From: Bradyrhizobium ottawaense
Lineage (GTDB): Bacteria > Pseudomonadota > Alphaproteobacteria > Rhizobiales > Xanthobacteraceae
Direction: 5' to 3'
DNA: 64,000 bases
Assembly: GCF_002278135.3 (NCBI RefSeq)
Contig: NZ_CP029425.2
Span: forward strand, 2,642,001-2,706,000
Shown piece after piece: positions 1 through 7,180 of this stretch. Under the pieces are notes generated by a model. That model had not been told where the DNA came from and did no database searches. It worked only from the letters and a program-made list of their open reading frames with translations. Both the position numbers and the translations under genes were made by a program. Positions within the stretch are counted from its first letter, which is position 1, and the number at the start of each line of letters is the position of its first letter.

Positions 1-1337
1 GAGGTCGCGATCAGGGATTTAGAGAGCAGGTTCGAAATGGCTTCCACACCTTCGCCCTCGCTGATGCCCTGGCAGGATGCGACCGCAAGCGCGGCTTCCA
101 GCGTGAACGGCCCGACGAATACCGACAAGCCGCGCAGGGTCGCGCTCTCGGCCGGCGGCAGCAAATCGTAGCTCCAGGCAAGCGCTGCGCTCAGGGTCTG
201 GTGCCGCGGAATCGCGGTGCGCCGTCCCCGCCACAGCAGCGAGAAGCGGCTGTCCAGCAGCGATGCGGTCCCGGCAATGCCATAGGCGTTGACGCGTCCG
301 GCCGCGAGCTCGATTGCCAGGGCAATGCCGTCCAGCCGCCGGCAGATCTCGGCAACGAGCGGCGCATCCTCCTCGGTGAGCTCGAATTCGCTCAGGCTCT
401 CGGCAATGCGTTCCACGAAGAGCTGGCTTGCGGGATAGGCAAGGATGTCGGCGATGCCGAGGCCTTCGCGCTGCGGCGGGCAATCCAGCGGAAACAGCCG
501 GTGGACGCGCTCACCTTCGGTGCGAAAGGATTCGCGGCTGGTGGCCAGAATATGCAGCTTCGGCGCCTCGCGGACCATGCGCTCGGCCAGAGGGGCGAGC
601 TCATCGAGGATATGCTCGCAACTGTCGAACACCAGCAGCATGCGCCGGCTGCGCAGGACCGTCAGCAGGCTCGGCACGGGATCGTCGGCGTTGACGGTCA
701 GGCCCAGTGCGGCCGCAATCGTGCCGGGAACCAGCCGGACATCCGTCAACGCGCCGAAATCGACGAAGCACACCTGGTCATCGAAGCCGGCAAGCTCGCG
801 ATGCGCGACGGCAAGTGCCACCGACGTCTTGCCGATCCCGCCCGGGCCGACGATTGTGACGAAGCGATGCTGGGCAAGCTCGGCCGAGATCTTCTCGACC
901 GCATCGTCCCGCCCGATCATCTTCGCGAGCGGCGCGGGCAGCGAGCGGAGCGAAGCGTCGGGCGGGCTGGTCCGGCTCTCCGAAGGCGCAGCCCGGAGCA
1001 GCGGGGCCGCGAAGCAATAGCCGCGTCCGGGGACGTTGATCACGTAGCGGGAGCCTTCGCCGGCATCGTTCAAGGCCTTGTCGTTCAAGGCCTTGCGCAA
1101 CGTCGTGATGTGGAAACGCAGGCTGCCTTCGTCGACATTCACGTCGGCCCAGATGCGCTTGATCAGCTCCCGCTTGTCAACGACCTCACCCGCACGCTCG
1201 GCGAGAAAAATGAGGATGTCGAGCGCACGGCCGCCGAGGTGAAGCGGGACGCCGTCCTTCTCGAGCAGCCGCGACTTCGCGAACAAGCGGAATGGTCCGA
1301 AGGCAATGACCGAATCTTGCTCGTTAGTGTCCGGCAC
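1..1337 (-). CDS. Winged-helix STAND-ATPase transcriptional regulator (3' end outside window)
   Basis: Read leftward from a GTG at 1335-1337, the frame is open to the window edge (445 codons), so the C-terminus is missing. The N-terminus (about residues 5-110) is an OmpR/PhoB-type winged helix. A STAND/NB-ARC ATPase follows, with a GGIGKT P-loop near 779-850 and a Walker B-like LLVFDSCEH. It is a close paralogue of the regulator at 7181-10027: the stretch ICRRLDGIALAIELAAGR is shared exactly. The missing part should be a TPR-like sensor region. One oddity is a 15-bp tandem duplication at 1066-1095, which adds five residues (LNDKA repeated) just before the last winged-helix strand. In the family such proteins are ligand-gated activators; the ligand here is unknown. 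A shared 39-bp block lies just upstream at 1377-1415. Confidence 0.85.
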   Translation of the reverse strand, partial: MPDTNEQDSVIAFGPFRLFAKSRLLEKDGVPLHLGGRALDILIFLAERAGEVVDKRELIKRIWADVNVDEGSLRFHITTLRKALNDKALNDAGEGSRYVINVPGRGYCFAAPLLRAAPSESRTSPPDASLRSLPAPLAKMIGRDDAVEKISAELAQHRFVTIVGPGGIGKTSVALAVAHRELAGFDDQVCFVDFGALTDVRLVPGTIAAALGLTVNADDPVPSLLTVLRSRRMLLVFDSCEHILDELAPLAERMVREAPKLHILATSRESFRTEGERVHRLFPLDCPPQREGLGIADILAYPASQLFVERIAESLSEFELTEEDAPLVAEICRRLDGIALAIELAAGRVNAYGIAGTASLLDSRFSLLWRGRRTAIPRHQTLSAALAWSYDLLPPAESATLRGLSVFVGPFTLEAALAVASCQGISEGEGVEAISNLLSKSLIAT

Positions 1338-1376
1338 GGGCCAATAATTCCAGTGAAAATGCTGAAGTGCAGTCTT

Positions 1377-1415
1377 GGTCTAACAGAACGAGACGTCCAG
1401 TAAACTGGCTGAAAG
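1377..1415 (-). promoter_or_regulatory. 39-bp conserved upstream block, copy 1
   Basis: This block lies 39 bp upstream of the regulator start at 1337 and matches 36 of 39 bases with 10072-10110, which lies 44 bp upstream of the paralogous regulator. It contains a 12-bp dyad, CCAGTAAACTGG (1397-1408), conserved exactly in both copies. A TAAC word (1381) and a TAAA word (1401) are 20 bp apart. Conserved position and orientation suggest an operator or promoter common to the two regulator genes, perhaps for autoregulation. That role is inference; the shared sequence is directly visible. Confidence 0.6.
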
Positions 1416-1572
1416 TGGCGAAATCGCGTGGCGATCATCGCAATCGGCCGATGCGCGAGGAGCGTCGCAAATCTAACTTAAACGCGAATGGTCTAGCGAG
1501 CGATCGGGACAATCCGGCAATGCGCTGGACCGCGATGGCGGATCTGGATCTCGGTCGTCGCGACGGTGATCA

Positions 1573-1602
1573 TAACAGAATCTTGCAACGTCTAACGAGC
1601 AA
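1573..1602 (+). promoter_or_regulatory. TAAC-type box upstream of the histidine kinase gene
   Basis: TAAC words stand at 1573 and 1593, exactly 20 bp apart. The second is followed by GAGCAA, the same extension seen at 3316-3321 in the better-preserved box before the epoxide hydrolase gene. The middle word at 1583 is degenerate (TTGC). It lies about 60 bp upstream of the kinase start. I see it as a weaker member of the boxes at 2364-2401 and 3285-3322. The rest of the gap 1338-1664 holds only this site and the 39-bp block at 1377-1415. Confidence 0.35.
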
Positions 1603-1664
1603 CGGGCGCAAACAGCATCCAGTATGGCCTTCGAGTTAGACGCAATTTTCAACGGGAGGCTATG

Positions 1665-2336
1665 ATGTCCGCGATCGGCGCTCGGCCGAACGACCACGTC
1701 GTTCGATCTCAATTTGTACCTGGTCTCGATGATCAGTCGCGTGATTGGGAGCTCGTGCTGCGGGAATCCCACCATCGCATGAAGAACACGCTGACGCTGC
1801 TGGGTGCGTCAGTCCGTCGCGATTTCACGCGCGCGGGCAGGGGCGATATGTCGCTGGCGGTGGACCGGCTCGAGCGGCGCATCGTCGCCTTCGGCAGGCT
1901 CTATCAACTCTTGTCTGATCATGACGATCTGCCGGTCGTCTCCACAGCGGCCTTCTTCGAAAGCCTGTGCGAGGCGATCTCCGAGGCTGTGCTGGAACCG
2001 GCAGGTATCCGCTGCGAGGCTGCGATCGAAAGCGGCTCATTGCCGGCGGCGCAGCGTCATCGGCTCGCGCTGATGCTGACGGAGCTGGTCACGAATGCGG
2101 CAAAGCATGCTTTCCCGAGCAAGAATGGTGCGTTGATCCGCATCGGCCTGGCCCGGCGCGGCGGCGCCTGGCTCTGCACGGTGGCCGACAACGGCATCGG
2201 CGCGACCGGTCCGCTCCAGGGCACCGGTAGCCGGATTCTCGAAGGGCTCGCACGCAGCATCCATGCGCGGCTGCAGGGCGAGGCGGGGGAGGGCGGCACC
2301 CGGGTCACGATCGTGATGCCGATTGCTGCGGCGTGA
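1665..2336 (+). CDS. Small soluble histidine kinase (HisKA_2 type)
   Basis: This is a cytoplasmic sensor kinase of about 223 residues with no transmembrane segment and no recognisable input domain. A dimerisation/phosphoacceptor helix carries SHHRMKNTL (His near residue 37), typical of the HisKA_2/HWE group. The ATPase domain follows, with an N box (LTELVTNAAKHAF), a G1 box (VADNGIG) and a glycine-rich end (GEGGTRVTIVMP). ATG codons stand at 1662 and 1665; GGGAGG at 1654-1659 fits 1665 better. No response regulator is adjacent, so the partner is unknown. It opens the plus-strand stress cluster, with a weak TAAC box upstream. Confidence 0.75.
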   Translation: MSAIGARPNDHVVRSQFVPGLDDQSRDWELVLRESHHRMKNTLTLLGASVRRDFTRAGRGDMSLAVDRLERRIVAFGRLYQLLSDHDDLPVVSTAAFFESLCEAISEAVLEPAGIRCEAAIESGSLPAAQRHRLALMLTELVTNAAKHAFPSKNGALIRIGLARRGGAWLCTVADNGIGATGPLQGTGSRILEGLARSIHARLQGEAGEGGTRVTIVMPIAAA

Positions 2337-2363
2337 CCGCGGGGGAAGCTTCCCCCTGCCTCA

Positions 2364-2401
2364 CAACGGCTAGCGGACCCTAACACTCCATAACGGGCAA
2401 A
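2364..2401 (+). promoter_or_regulatory. 10-bp-phased TAAC box upstream of the VOC gene
   Basis: TAGC, TAAC and TAAC occur at 2371, 2381 and 2391, exactly one helical turn apart. The surrounding 38 bp match 32 of 38 bases of the box at 3285-3322. It ends about 80 bp before the VOC start codon. Direct repeats at 10-11 bp spacing are how OmpR/PhoB-type winged helices usually bind, and two such regulators flank this cluster. The pairing of regulator and box is inference. Confidence 0.55.
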
Positions 2402-2481
2402 GGTCTGTCGTTTGCGCGACAGTCCTGACGTTCAGAGCGGGTGTCGATTCCGGGCCCGCGGCTTGAAACAAGGAGTTGGAC

Positions 2482-3171
2482 ATGGCTGTGATCGAGATCA
2501 ATCGCGAAGCTGAAACCAAGCCCTCGACATCTCGCGGCGTCGATATGAAGCTCGAGGTCCTCGTGATCCCGGTGTCCGATGTCGACCGCGCCAAGGCGTT
2601 CTATGCGCGACTCGGCTGGCGACTGGATGCCGATTTCACGTCAGGCGACGACTGGCGCGTGATCCAGTTCACGCCGCCGGGCTCGGCCTGTTCGGTGATC
2701 TTCGGCAGGAACGTCACGGCGGCAGCGCCCGGCTCGGCGCGCGGCCTGTATCTGGTCGTCTCCGATCTCGAGGCGGCACGACAGGATCTGCTCGACCGCG
2801 GCGTCGAAGTCAGCGCGCCGTTCCACGGTGCCGGCGACGTTCATGCCGGGCCTGACGAGCCCTATCTGTTCGGCAGCGTTCGAGTCAGTGGTGCTGACCC
2901 GAAGCGCGGCAGCTATGCTTCATTCGCCGCGTTCAGCGATCCCGACGGCAATGGCTGGCTGTTCCAGGAAGTCACGACACGATTGCCCGGACGCATCGCA
3001 GGCGACGGTACGGCATTCGCCTCAGCGACCGATCTGGCCGCAGCGCTGCGTCGCGCGGCGCTGGCGCATGGCGAGCATGAGGCGCGGACCGGCGGGCACG
3101 ACGAGAACTGGGCGGAATGGTACGCCGACTACATCGTCCGCGAGCAGGCCGGCCAGCCGTTGCCGACTTGA
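2482..3171 (+). CDS. VOC-superfamily (glyoxalase/bleomycin-resistance-like) protein
   Basis: The protein has about 229 residues. The first 150 or so form a VOC domain: MKLEVLVIPVSDVDRAKAFYARLGW starts the fold and FSDPDGNGWLFQEV is the typical last strand with a metal-ligand position. A C-terminal tail of about 70 residues contains a helical segment ending in HDENWAEWYADYIVREQ, seen in stress-related VOC proteins of soil bacteria. VOC enzymes act on metal-bound small substrates such as glutathione adducts or antibiotics; the substrate here is not readable. ATG 2482 was chosen because AGGAG at 2471-2475 is spaced six bases from it. The gene lies downstream of a phased TAAC box and upstream of a strong hairpin. 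Confidence 0.75.
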   Translation: MAVIEINREAETKPSTSRGVDMKLEVLVIPVSDVDRAKAFYARLGWRLDADFTSGDDWRVIQFTPPGSACSVIFGRNVTAAAPGSARGLYLVVSDLEAARQDLLDRGVEVSAPFHGAGDVHAGPDEPYLFGSVRVSGADPKRGSYASFAAFSDPDGNGWLFQEVTTRLPGRIAGDGTAFASATDLAAALRRAALAHGEHEARTGGHDENWAEWYADYIVREQAGQPLPT

Positions 3172-3202
3172 GCTGCCGCGAAAGGCATCTCCGACTTTAG
3201 CC

Positions 3203-3241
3203 GACACGGCGCGCGATGACATGGTCATCGCGCGCCGTGTC
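3203..3241. terminator. Perfect 18-bp hairpin after the VOC gene
   Basis: Arms GACACGGCGCGCGATGAC and its exact complement are separated by the 3-base loop ATG, starting 31 bp after the VOC stop codon. It is very stable, but no T run follows on either side, so it is not a classic intrinsic terminator. It could end or stabilise the VOC transcript and insulate the promoter box at 3285-3322. Confidence 0.5.
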
Positions 3242-3284
3242 GCATCGCGCGCATGTCATCGTCCTCTTGCGGTGCGCGGACTCG

Positions 3285-3322
3285 CAACGGCTAACGCAGG
3301 CTAACAATCCATAACGAGCAAA
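3285..3322 (+). promoter_or_regulatory. 10-bp-phased TAAC box upstream of the epoxide hydrolase gene
   Basis: Three perfect TAAC words start at 3292, 3302 and 3312, a strict 10-bp period, and are followed by GAGCAAA. The 38-bp block matches 32 of 38 bases of 2364-2401 and ends about 93 bp before the ATG at 3416. It is the best-preserved copy and would control the run of five plus-strand genes from 3416 to 7163. Binding by one of the flanking winged-helix regulators is proposed, not shown. Confidence 0.55.
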
Positions 3323-3415
3323 TTTCCGGGGCCCGCGCCAATCTCTCTGCACACTAACCGACGCGTTGATTTCGAACTCGGTCAGCGTCACCGACCAAAG
3401 CAAGGGAGATCCAAC

Positions 3416-4729
3416 ATGACCGCGCAAGCACGAACCGAGAGCCTCAATCCCGATCGCCGTCAATTGCTGAGCCAGGCCGCGATGACCGCGGTTGCCGCCA
3501 GCGTATCGAGCCTGTTGCCGCTGCATCCGGCCAGGGCCGCCGCAGGCGGCGCCATCCGCCCCTTCCAGATCAACGTGCCCGAGCAGGATCTGCTCGACCT
3601 GCGCCGGCGCCTGGCTGCCACGCGCTGGCCGGATCGCGAGATCGTCAATGATCAGTCGCAGGGCGTGCAGCTGACGACGGTGCAACAGCTCGTGCGCTAC
3701 TGGCAGAGCGACTACGACTGGCGCAAGCTGGAAGCGCGGTTGAACGCCTTGCCGCAATTCGTCACCGAAATCGACGGCGTCGACATTCACTTCATTCACG
3801 TCCGCTCGCGGCACGAGAATGCACTGCCGATGATCGTCACGCATGGCTGGCCCGGCTCGATCATCGAGCAGATGAAGATCGTCGGTCCGCTCACCGATCC
3901 GACCGCACACGGTGCCAAGGCCGCGGACGCGTTCGACCTTGTGATTCCCTCGCTCCCCGGCCACGGCTTCTCGGGCAAGCCGGCGGTTCTCGGCTGGGAT
4001 CCCCAGCGCATCGCGCGGGCCTGGGTCGTGTTGATGAAGCGGCTCGGCTACAGCCGCTACGTCGCGCAAGGCGGCGATTGGGGTAATGCCGTGACGGAGC
4101 AGATGGCGCTGATCGCGCCGCCGGAATTGCTCGGCATCCACACCAACATGCCCGCGACCGTCCCCGACGACATCGCCAAGGCGCTTCAACCCGGCGGAAC
4201 GCGCCCGGCGAACCTTTCGGCCGACGAGCGCCTTGCCTACGACCAGCTCGATGATTTCTACAAGCACGGTCTCGGCTACGCGATCGAGATGTCGAACCGG
4301 CCGCAGACGCTCAATGGCCTCGTGGATTCGCCCGCGGGCCTCGCGTCCTGGATGCTCGATCACGATGCGCGCAGCGCCGCGATGATCGCGCGCGTGTTCG
4401 ACGGTCGGACGGAAGGGCTGTCGCGCGACGACGTGGTCGACAATATCACGCTCTATTGGCTCACCAACACCGCGGTCTCCTCGGCCCGCCTGTACTGGGA
4501 GAACAAGCTGGTGTTCTTCGCGCCCAAGCACGTGACGATTCCGGTCGCCGTCAGCGTCTTTCCGGACGAGATCTACGCCGCGCCGCGGAGCTGGGCCGAG
4601 AGGGCCTACCCCAAGCTGATCCACTACAACCGTCTCGACAAGGGCGGACACTTCGCGGCCTGGGAGCAGCCGGCGCTGTTCTCCGCGGAAGTGCGCACCG
4701 CGTTCCGCCCGCTGCGGCAATCGATCTGA
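3416..4729 (+). CDS. Tat-exported epoxide hydrolase (alpha/beta hydrolase)
   Basis: The protein has 437 residues. A twin-arginine signal (DRRQLL, Arg14-Arg15, then a hydrophobic run ending ARA near residue 42) predicts folded export to the periplasm. An epoxide-hydrolase N-terminal domain follows (IRPFQINVPEQDLLDLRRRL). The alpha/beta hydrolase core has the oxyanion motif HGWPG (143-147), the nucleophile in GGDWG (Asp221) and the general-base His in GGHFAAWE near the C-terminus. The reaction is hydrolysis of epoxides to diols; the natural substrate is unknown. GGGAG upstream fixes the start. It is the first gene of a run with a crotonase, OsmC, a cupin and MsrA, a context that points to detoxification. 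Confidence 0.85.
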   Translation: MTAQARTESLNPDRRQLLSQAAMTAVAASVSSLLPLHPARAAAGGAIRPFQINVPEQDLLDLRRRLAATRWPDREIVNDQSQGVQLTTVQQLVRYWQSDYDWRKLEARLNALPQFVTEIDGVDIHFIHVRSRHENALPMIVTHGWPGSIIEQMKIVGPLTDPTAHGAKAADAFDLVIPSLPGHGFSGKPAVLGWDPQRIARAWVVLMKRLGYSRYVAQGGDWGNAVTEQMALIAPPELLGIHTNMPATVPDDIAKALQPGGTRPANLSADERLAYDQLDDFYKHGLGYAIEMSNRPQTLNGLVDSPAGLASWMLDHDARSAAMIARVFDGRTEGLSRDDVVDNITLYWLTNTAVSSARLYWENKLVFFAPKHVTIPVAVSVFPDEIYAAPRSWAERAYPKLIHYNRLDKGGHFAAWEQPALFSAEVRTAFRPLRQSI

Positions 4730-4760
4730 GATGCGAACCCACACATCAGGAGTGCAAGAC

Positions 4761-5609
4761 ATGAACCGTCCCGAACCCACCTTCACGACCGAACAGATCC
4801 ACCTCGAGCGCCGCCTGCCGTCCTACTGGCGTGTCACCTTCGACATGCCGCCGGTGAATATTTTCGGCCCGAAGCAGCTGCCGCTGCTGGGCGACATCGT
4901 CACCAGGATCGAGACCGATCCGGACGTGAAGGTCGTGGTGTTCGACAGTGCCGTCGAAGGCTTCTTCATCACCCATTACGACTTCCTCGCGCCGCTGGAG
5001 GATTCGCTTCGTATTCCGCCGGGGCCGACCGGCCTCGAGGCGCTGCCCGACATGCTGGTGCGCCTCAGCCGCGCGCCGGTCGTCTCCATCGCCTCGATCC
5101 GGGGCCGCGCGACCGGTGTCGGCAGCGAGCTCGCGCTCGCGAGCGACATGCGCTTTGCCAGCCGCGAGAAGGCGATCCTGTCGCAATGGGAGGTCGGGGC
5201 GGGCCTCGTGCCCGGTGGCGGGCCGATGGCGCGATTGCCGCGCCTGATGGGCCGCGGCCGTGCGCTCGAAGTGCTGCTCGGCGCCGACGACATCCATGGC
5301 GATCTCGCCGAACGCTACGGTTACGTCAACCGGTCGTTGCCGGACGCCGAGCTCGATGGTTTCGTCGAGGCACTCGCCATGCGCATCGCCTCATTCGACA
5401 AGGAGGCGATCGCCGAGACCAAGCGTCTTGTCGATGTCGCAAGCCTGCCGCCGGACGCCGAAATCAAGCCGGAGTGGGACGCGTTCCTGGCCTCGCTCGG
5501 CCGCCCCGCGAGCCAGACCAGGATCAAGGCGCTGATGGCGCGCGGCTTCCACCGCTCCGGGGACGTCGAGAACCGGCTCGGCTTCCACGTCGGACAGATC
5601 GGCAGCTAA
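4761..5609 (+). CDS. Enoyl-CoA hydratase/isomerase-family (crotonase) protein
   Basis: About 282 residues. The crotonase fold is shown by the oxyanion-hole segment IRGRATGVGSELALASDMRFAS and the following GLVPGGGPMARLPRLMG. The second catalytic-type position, often Glu in true hydratases, is not clear, so the reaction may be isomerisation or another CoA-linked step. An in-frame ATG at 4731 sits against the previous stop, but ATG 4761 has AGGAG at 4748-4752, eight bases upstream, and begins the family-like sequence. It lies 31 bp after the epoxide hydrolase gene and is probably cotranscribed with it. Confidence 0.8.
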   Translation: MNRPEPTFTTEQIHLERRLPSYWRVTFDMPPVNIFGPKQLPLLGDIVTRIETDPDVKVVVFDSAVEGFFITHYDFLAPLEDSLRIPPGPTGLEALPDMLVRLSRAPVVSIASIRGRATGVGSELALASDMRFASREKAILSQWEVGAGLVPGGGPMARLPRLMGRGRALEVLLGADDIHGDLAERYGYVNRSLPDAELDGFVEALAMRIASFDKEAIAETKRLVDVASLPPDAEIKPEWDAFLASLGRPASQTRIKALMARGFHRSGDVENRLGFHVGQIGS

Positions 5610-5718
5610 CGGAACCGTTGCGACGCGCGGCCGGTTGGAGCGGCGGCAGGCGGTCACGCCGATGCCGCCTTCCACCGGTACGGAGTAGCGGTGCTGAAAT
5701 CAAACAAGGAGAATTGAG

Positions 5719-6141
5719 ATGATCCGCAAGGCAACGGCAGTCTGGAAAGGCACCGGTCGCGATGGGACCGGTCATCTGACGAGCGAATCCGGCGTGCTCG
5801 CGCAGACACCCTATTCGTTCAAGACCCGCTTCGAGAACGAGAAGGGTACCAATCCCGAGGAGTTGATCGCGGCGGCCCATGCCGGCTGTTTTACGATGGC
5901 GCTGGCCTTTGGCCTTCAGATGGCCGGTTTCACGCCGGACGAGCTCTCGACCGAAGCCGCCGTCACGCTCGAGCCCGAAGGCAAGGGCTTCAAGATCAGC
6001 AAGTCCGCGCTGACCTTGCGTGCCAAGGTGCCGAACCTCGACGACGCAGGTTTTGCCAAGATCGCCGGCGAGGCCGAGAAGAACTGCCCGGTCTCGAAGG
6101 TGCTCAACGCCGCGATCACGCTCGACGCCAAGCTGGGCTGA
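5719..6141 (+). CDS. osmC: OsmC family organic hydroperoxide reductase
   Basis: Its 140 residues match the usual OsmC length. The peroxidatic cysteine is in AAHAGCFTMAL (Cys57) and the resolving cysteine in KNCPVSKVL (Cys123). The family motif GTNPEELIAAAHA precedes the first. OsmC enzymes are cytoplasmic thiol peroxidases that reduce organic hydroperoxides. AGGAG upstream of ATG 5719 supports the start. The 109-bp gap after the crotonase contains only a short GC hairpin. Company with MsrA and the epoxide hydrolase fits oxidative and electrophile defence. Confidence 0.92.
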   Translation: MIRKATAVWKGTGRDGTGHLTSESGVLAQTPYSFKTRFENEKGTNPEELIAAAHAGCFTMALAFGLQMAGFTPDELSTEAAVTLEPEGKGFKISKSALTLRAKVPNLDDAGFAKIAGEAEKNCPVSKVLNAAITLDAKLG

Positions 6142-6162
6142 CTGAACGCAGGGAGTGTTGCC

Positions 6163-6618
6163 ATGTCTCGCCAAAATCCGTCTCGCCAACATCAGCCGGA
6201 TGAGGACAGGTTCCGGGCAATCCTGCCCGAGGATATCGCATGGCAGCCCTTCCCGGCATTTCCGCCGGGTGCGCGATTGGCCGTCATGGTCGGACATCCC
6301 GCCGAGCCCGGACCTTACGTGGTCCGGGTCAAGGTGCCCGGCGGCACGAGGTTGATGCCGCACAAGCATCCGGAGGACCGCATCTACACGGTCATGTCGG
6401 GCGTGTTCTACATCGGGCTCGGCGAGAGTTTTGACGGCGATAAAGTCAGCGCCTATCCGCCGGGGAGTGTTATCGTGCTGCCTGGCGAGACCTGGCATTT
6501 CCATTGGGCGAAGGCCGGCGAGTATGTCACGCAGGTGAGTGCGATCGGGCCGCTGGGCCTCGAATATCACGACGACAAGGATGACCCGCGCTTGCGTGCA
6601 GTTGCAGAGCAAAGGTAA
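6163..6618 (+). CDS. Cupin-domain protein
   Basis: A 151-residue single-cupin protein. The metal-binding first motif reads [19 protein letters not shown], with two His ligands but Asp where Glu is common. The second motif is [15 protein letters not shown]. There is no signal peptide, so it is cytoplasmic. Small cupins of this sort can be dioxygenases, isomerases or sensors, and the activity cannot be read here. GGGAG seven bases before ATG 6163 and only 21 bp after osmC indicate the same transcript. Confidence 0.75.
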   Translation: MSRQNPSRQHQPDEDRFRAILPEDIAWQPFPAFPPGARLAVMVGHPAEPGPYVVRVKVPGGTRLMPHKHPEDRIYTVMSGVFYIGLGESFDGDKVSAYPPGSVIVLPGETWHFHWAKAGEYVTQVSAIGPLGLEYHDDKDDPRLRAVAEQR

Positions 6619-6647
6619 GCATCTCGACGAAACCAAGGGAGCATCAA

Positions 6648-7163
6648 ATGACGACGGAGCGCGCAGTTTTGGCCGGAGGCTGCTTCTGGGGCATGCAGGA
6701 TCTGATCCGCAAGCAACCGGGCGTGATCTCGACACGCGTCGGCTACACCGGCGGTAAGGTGAAGAACGCGACCTACCGCAACCACGAAGGCCACGCCGAG
6801 GCGATCGAGATCATGTTCGATCCCGCCAAGACCAGCTACCGGACCATGCTCGAGTTCTTCTTCCAGATCCACGATCCCACCACGCTCGATCGCCAGGGCA
6901 ATGATCGGGGCACCAGCTATCGCTCCGCGATCTTCTACGCGAGCGACGAGCAGAAGAAGATCGCCGAAGACACCATTGCCGACGTCGAGGCGTCCGGCCT
7001 GTGGCCCGGCAAGGTGGTGACCGAGGTCGCGCCCGCAGGCGAGTTCTGGCAGGCCGAGCCCGAGCATCAGGACTATCTCGAACGTTATCCCGACGGCTAC
7101 ACCTGCCACTTCATCCGGCCCGGCTGGAAGCTGCCGCGCCGCGCTGCTGCCGTCGGAGGCTAG
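6648..7163 (+). CDS. msrA: Peptide methionine sulfoxide reductase MsrA
   Basis: 171 residues, standard for MsrA. The catalytic cysteine is in AGGCFWGMQ (Cys12), where most relatives have [45 protein letters not shown] and the C-terminal [14 protein letters not shown] are diagnostic. The enzyme reduces methionine-S-sulfoxide using thioredoxin. GGGAG upstream supports ATG 6648. It is the last gene of the plus-strand stress run and converges with the minus-strand regulator across a 17-bp gap. Confidence 0.95.
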   Translation: MTTERAVLAGGCFWGMQDLIRKQPGVISTRVGYTGGKVKNATYRNHEGHAEAIEIMFDPAKTSYRTMLEFFFQIHDPTTLDRQGNDRGTSYRSAIFYASDEQKKIAEDTIADVEASGLWPGKVVTEVAPAGEFWQAEPEHQDYLERYPDGYTCHFIRPGWKLPRRAAAVGG

Positions 7164-7180
7164 ATCAAGACGCCGTGCCG

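Noticed and set aside
201..1403. Long plus-strand reading frame opposite the first regulator
   Set aside because: It is a GC-bias shadow: the minus strand carries a clear winged-helix and ATPase sequence matching its paralogue, while this frame has no recognisable domain.
1377..1415. Possible conserved small peptide read through the 39-bp block in both copies (RTRRPVNW core)
   Set aside because: The similarity does not extend beyond the block, and the frames have different starts and lengths; a DNA element explains it better.
5642..5669. Short GC hairpin (GGCGGCA/TGCCGCC arms) before osmC
   Set aside because: With 7-bp arms in very GC-rich DNA it is close to what chance gives, and there is no T run or leader peptide to suggest attenuation.
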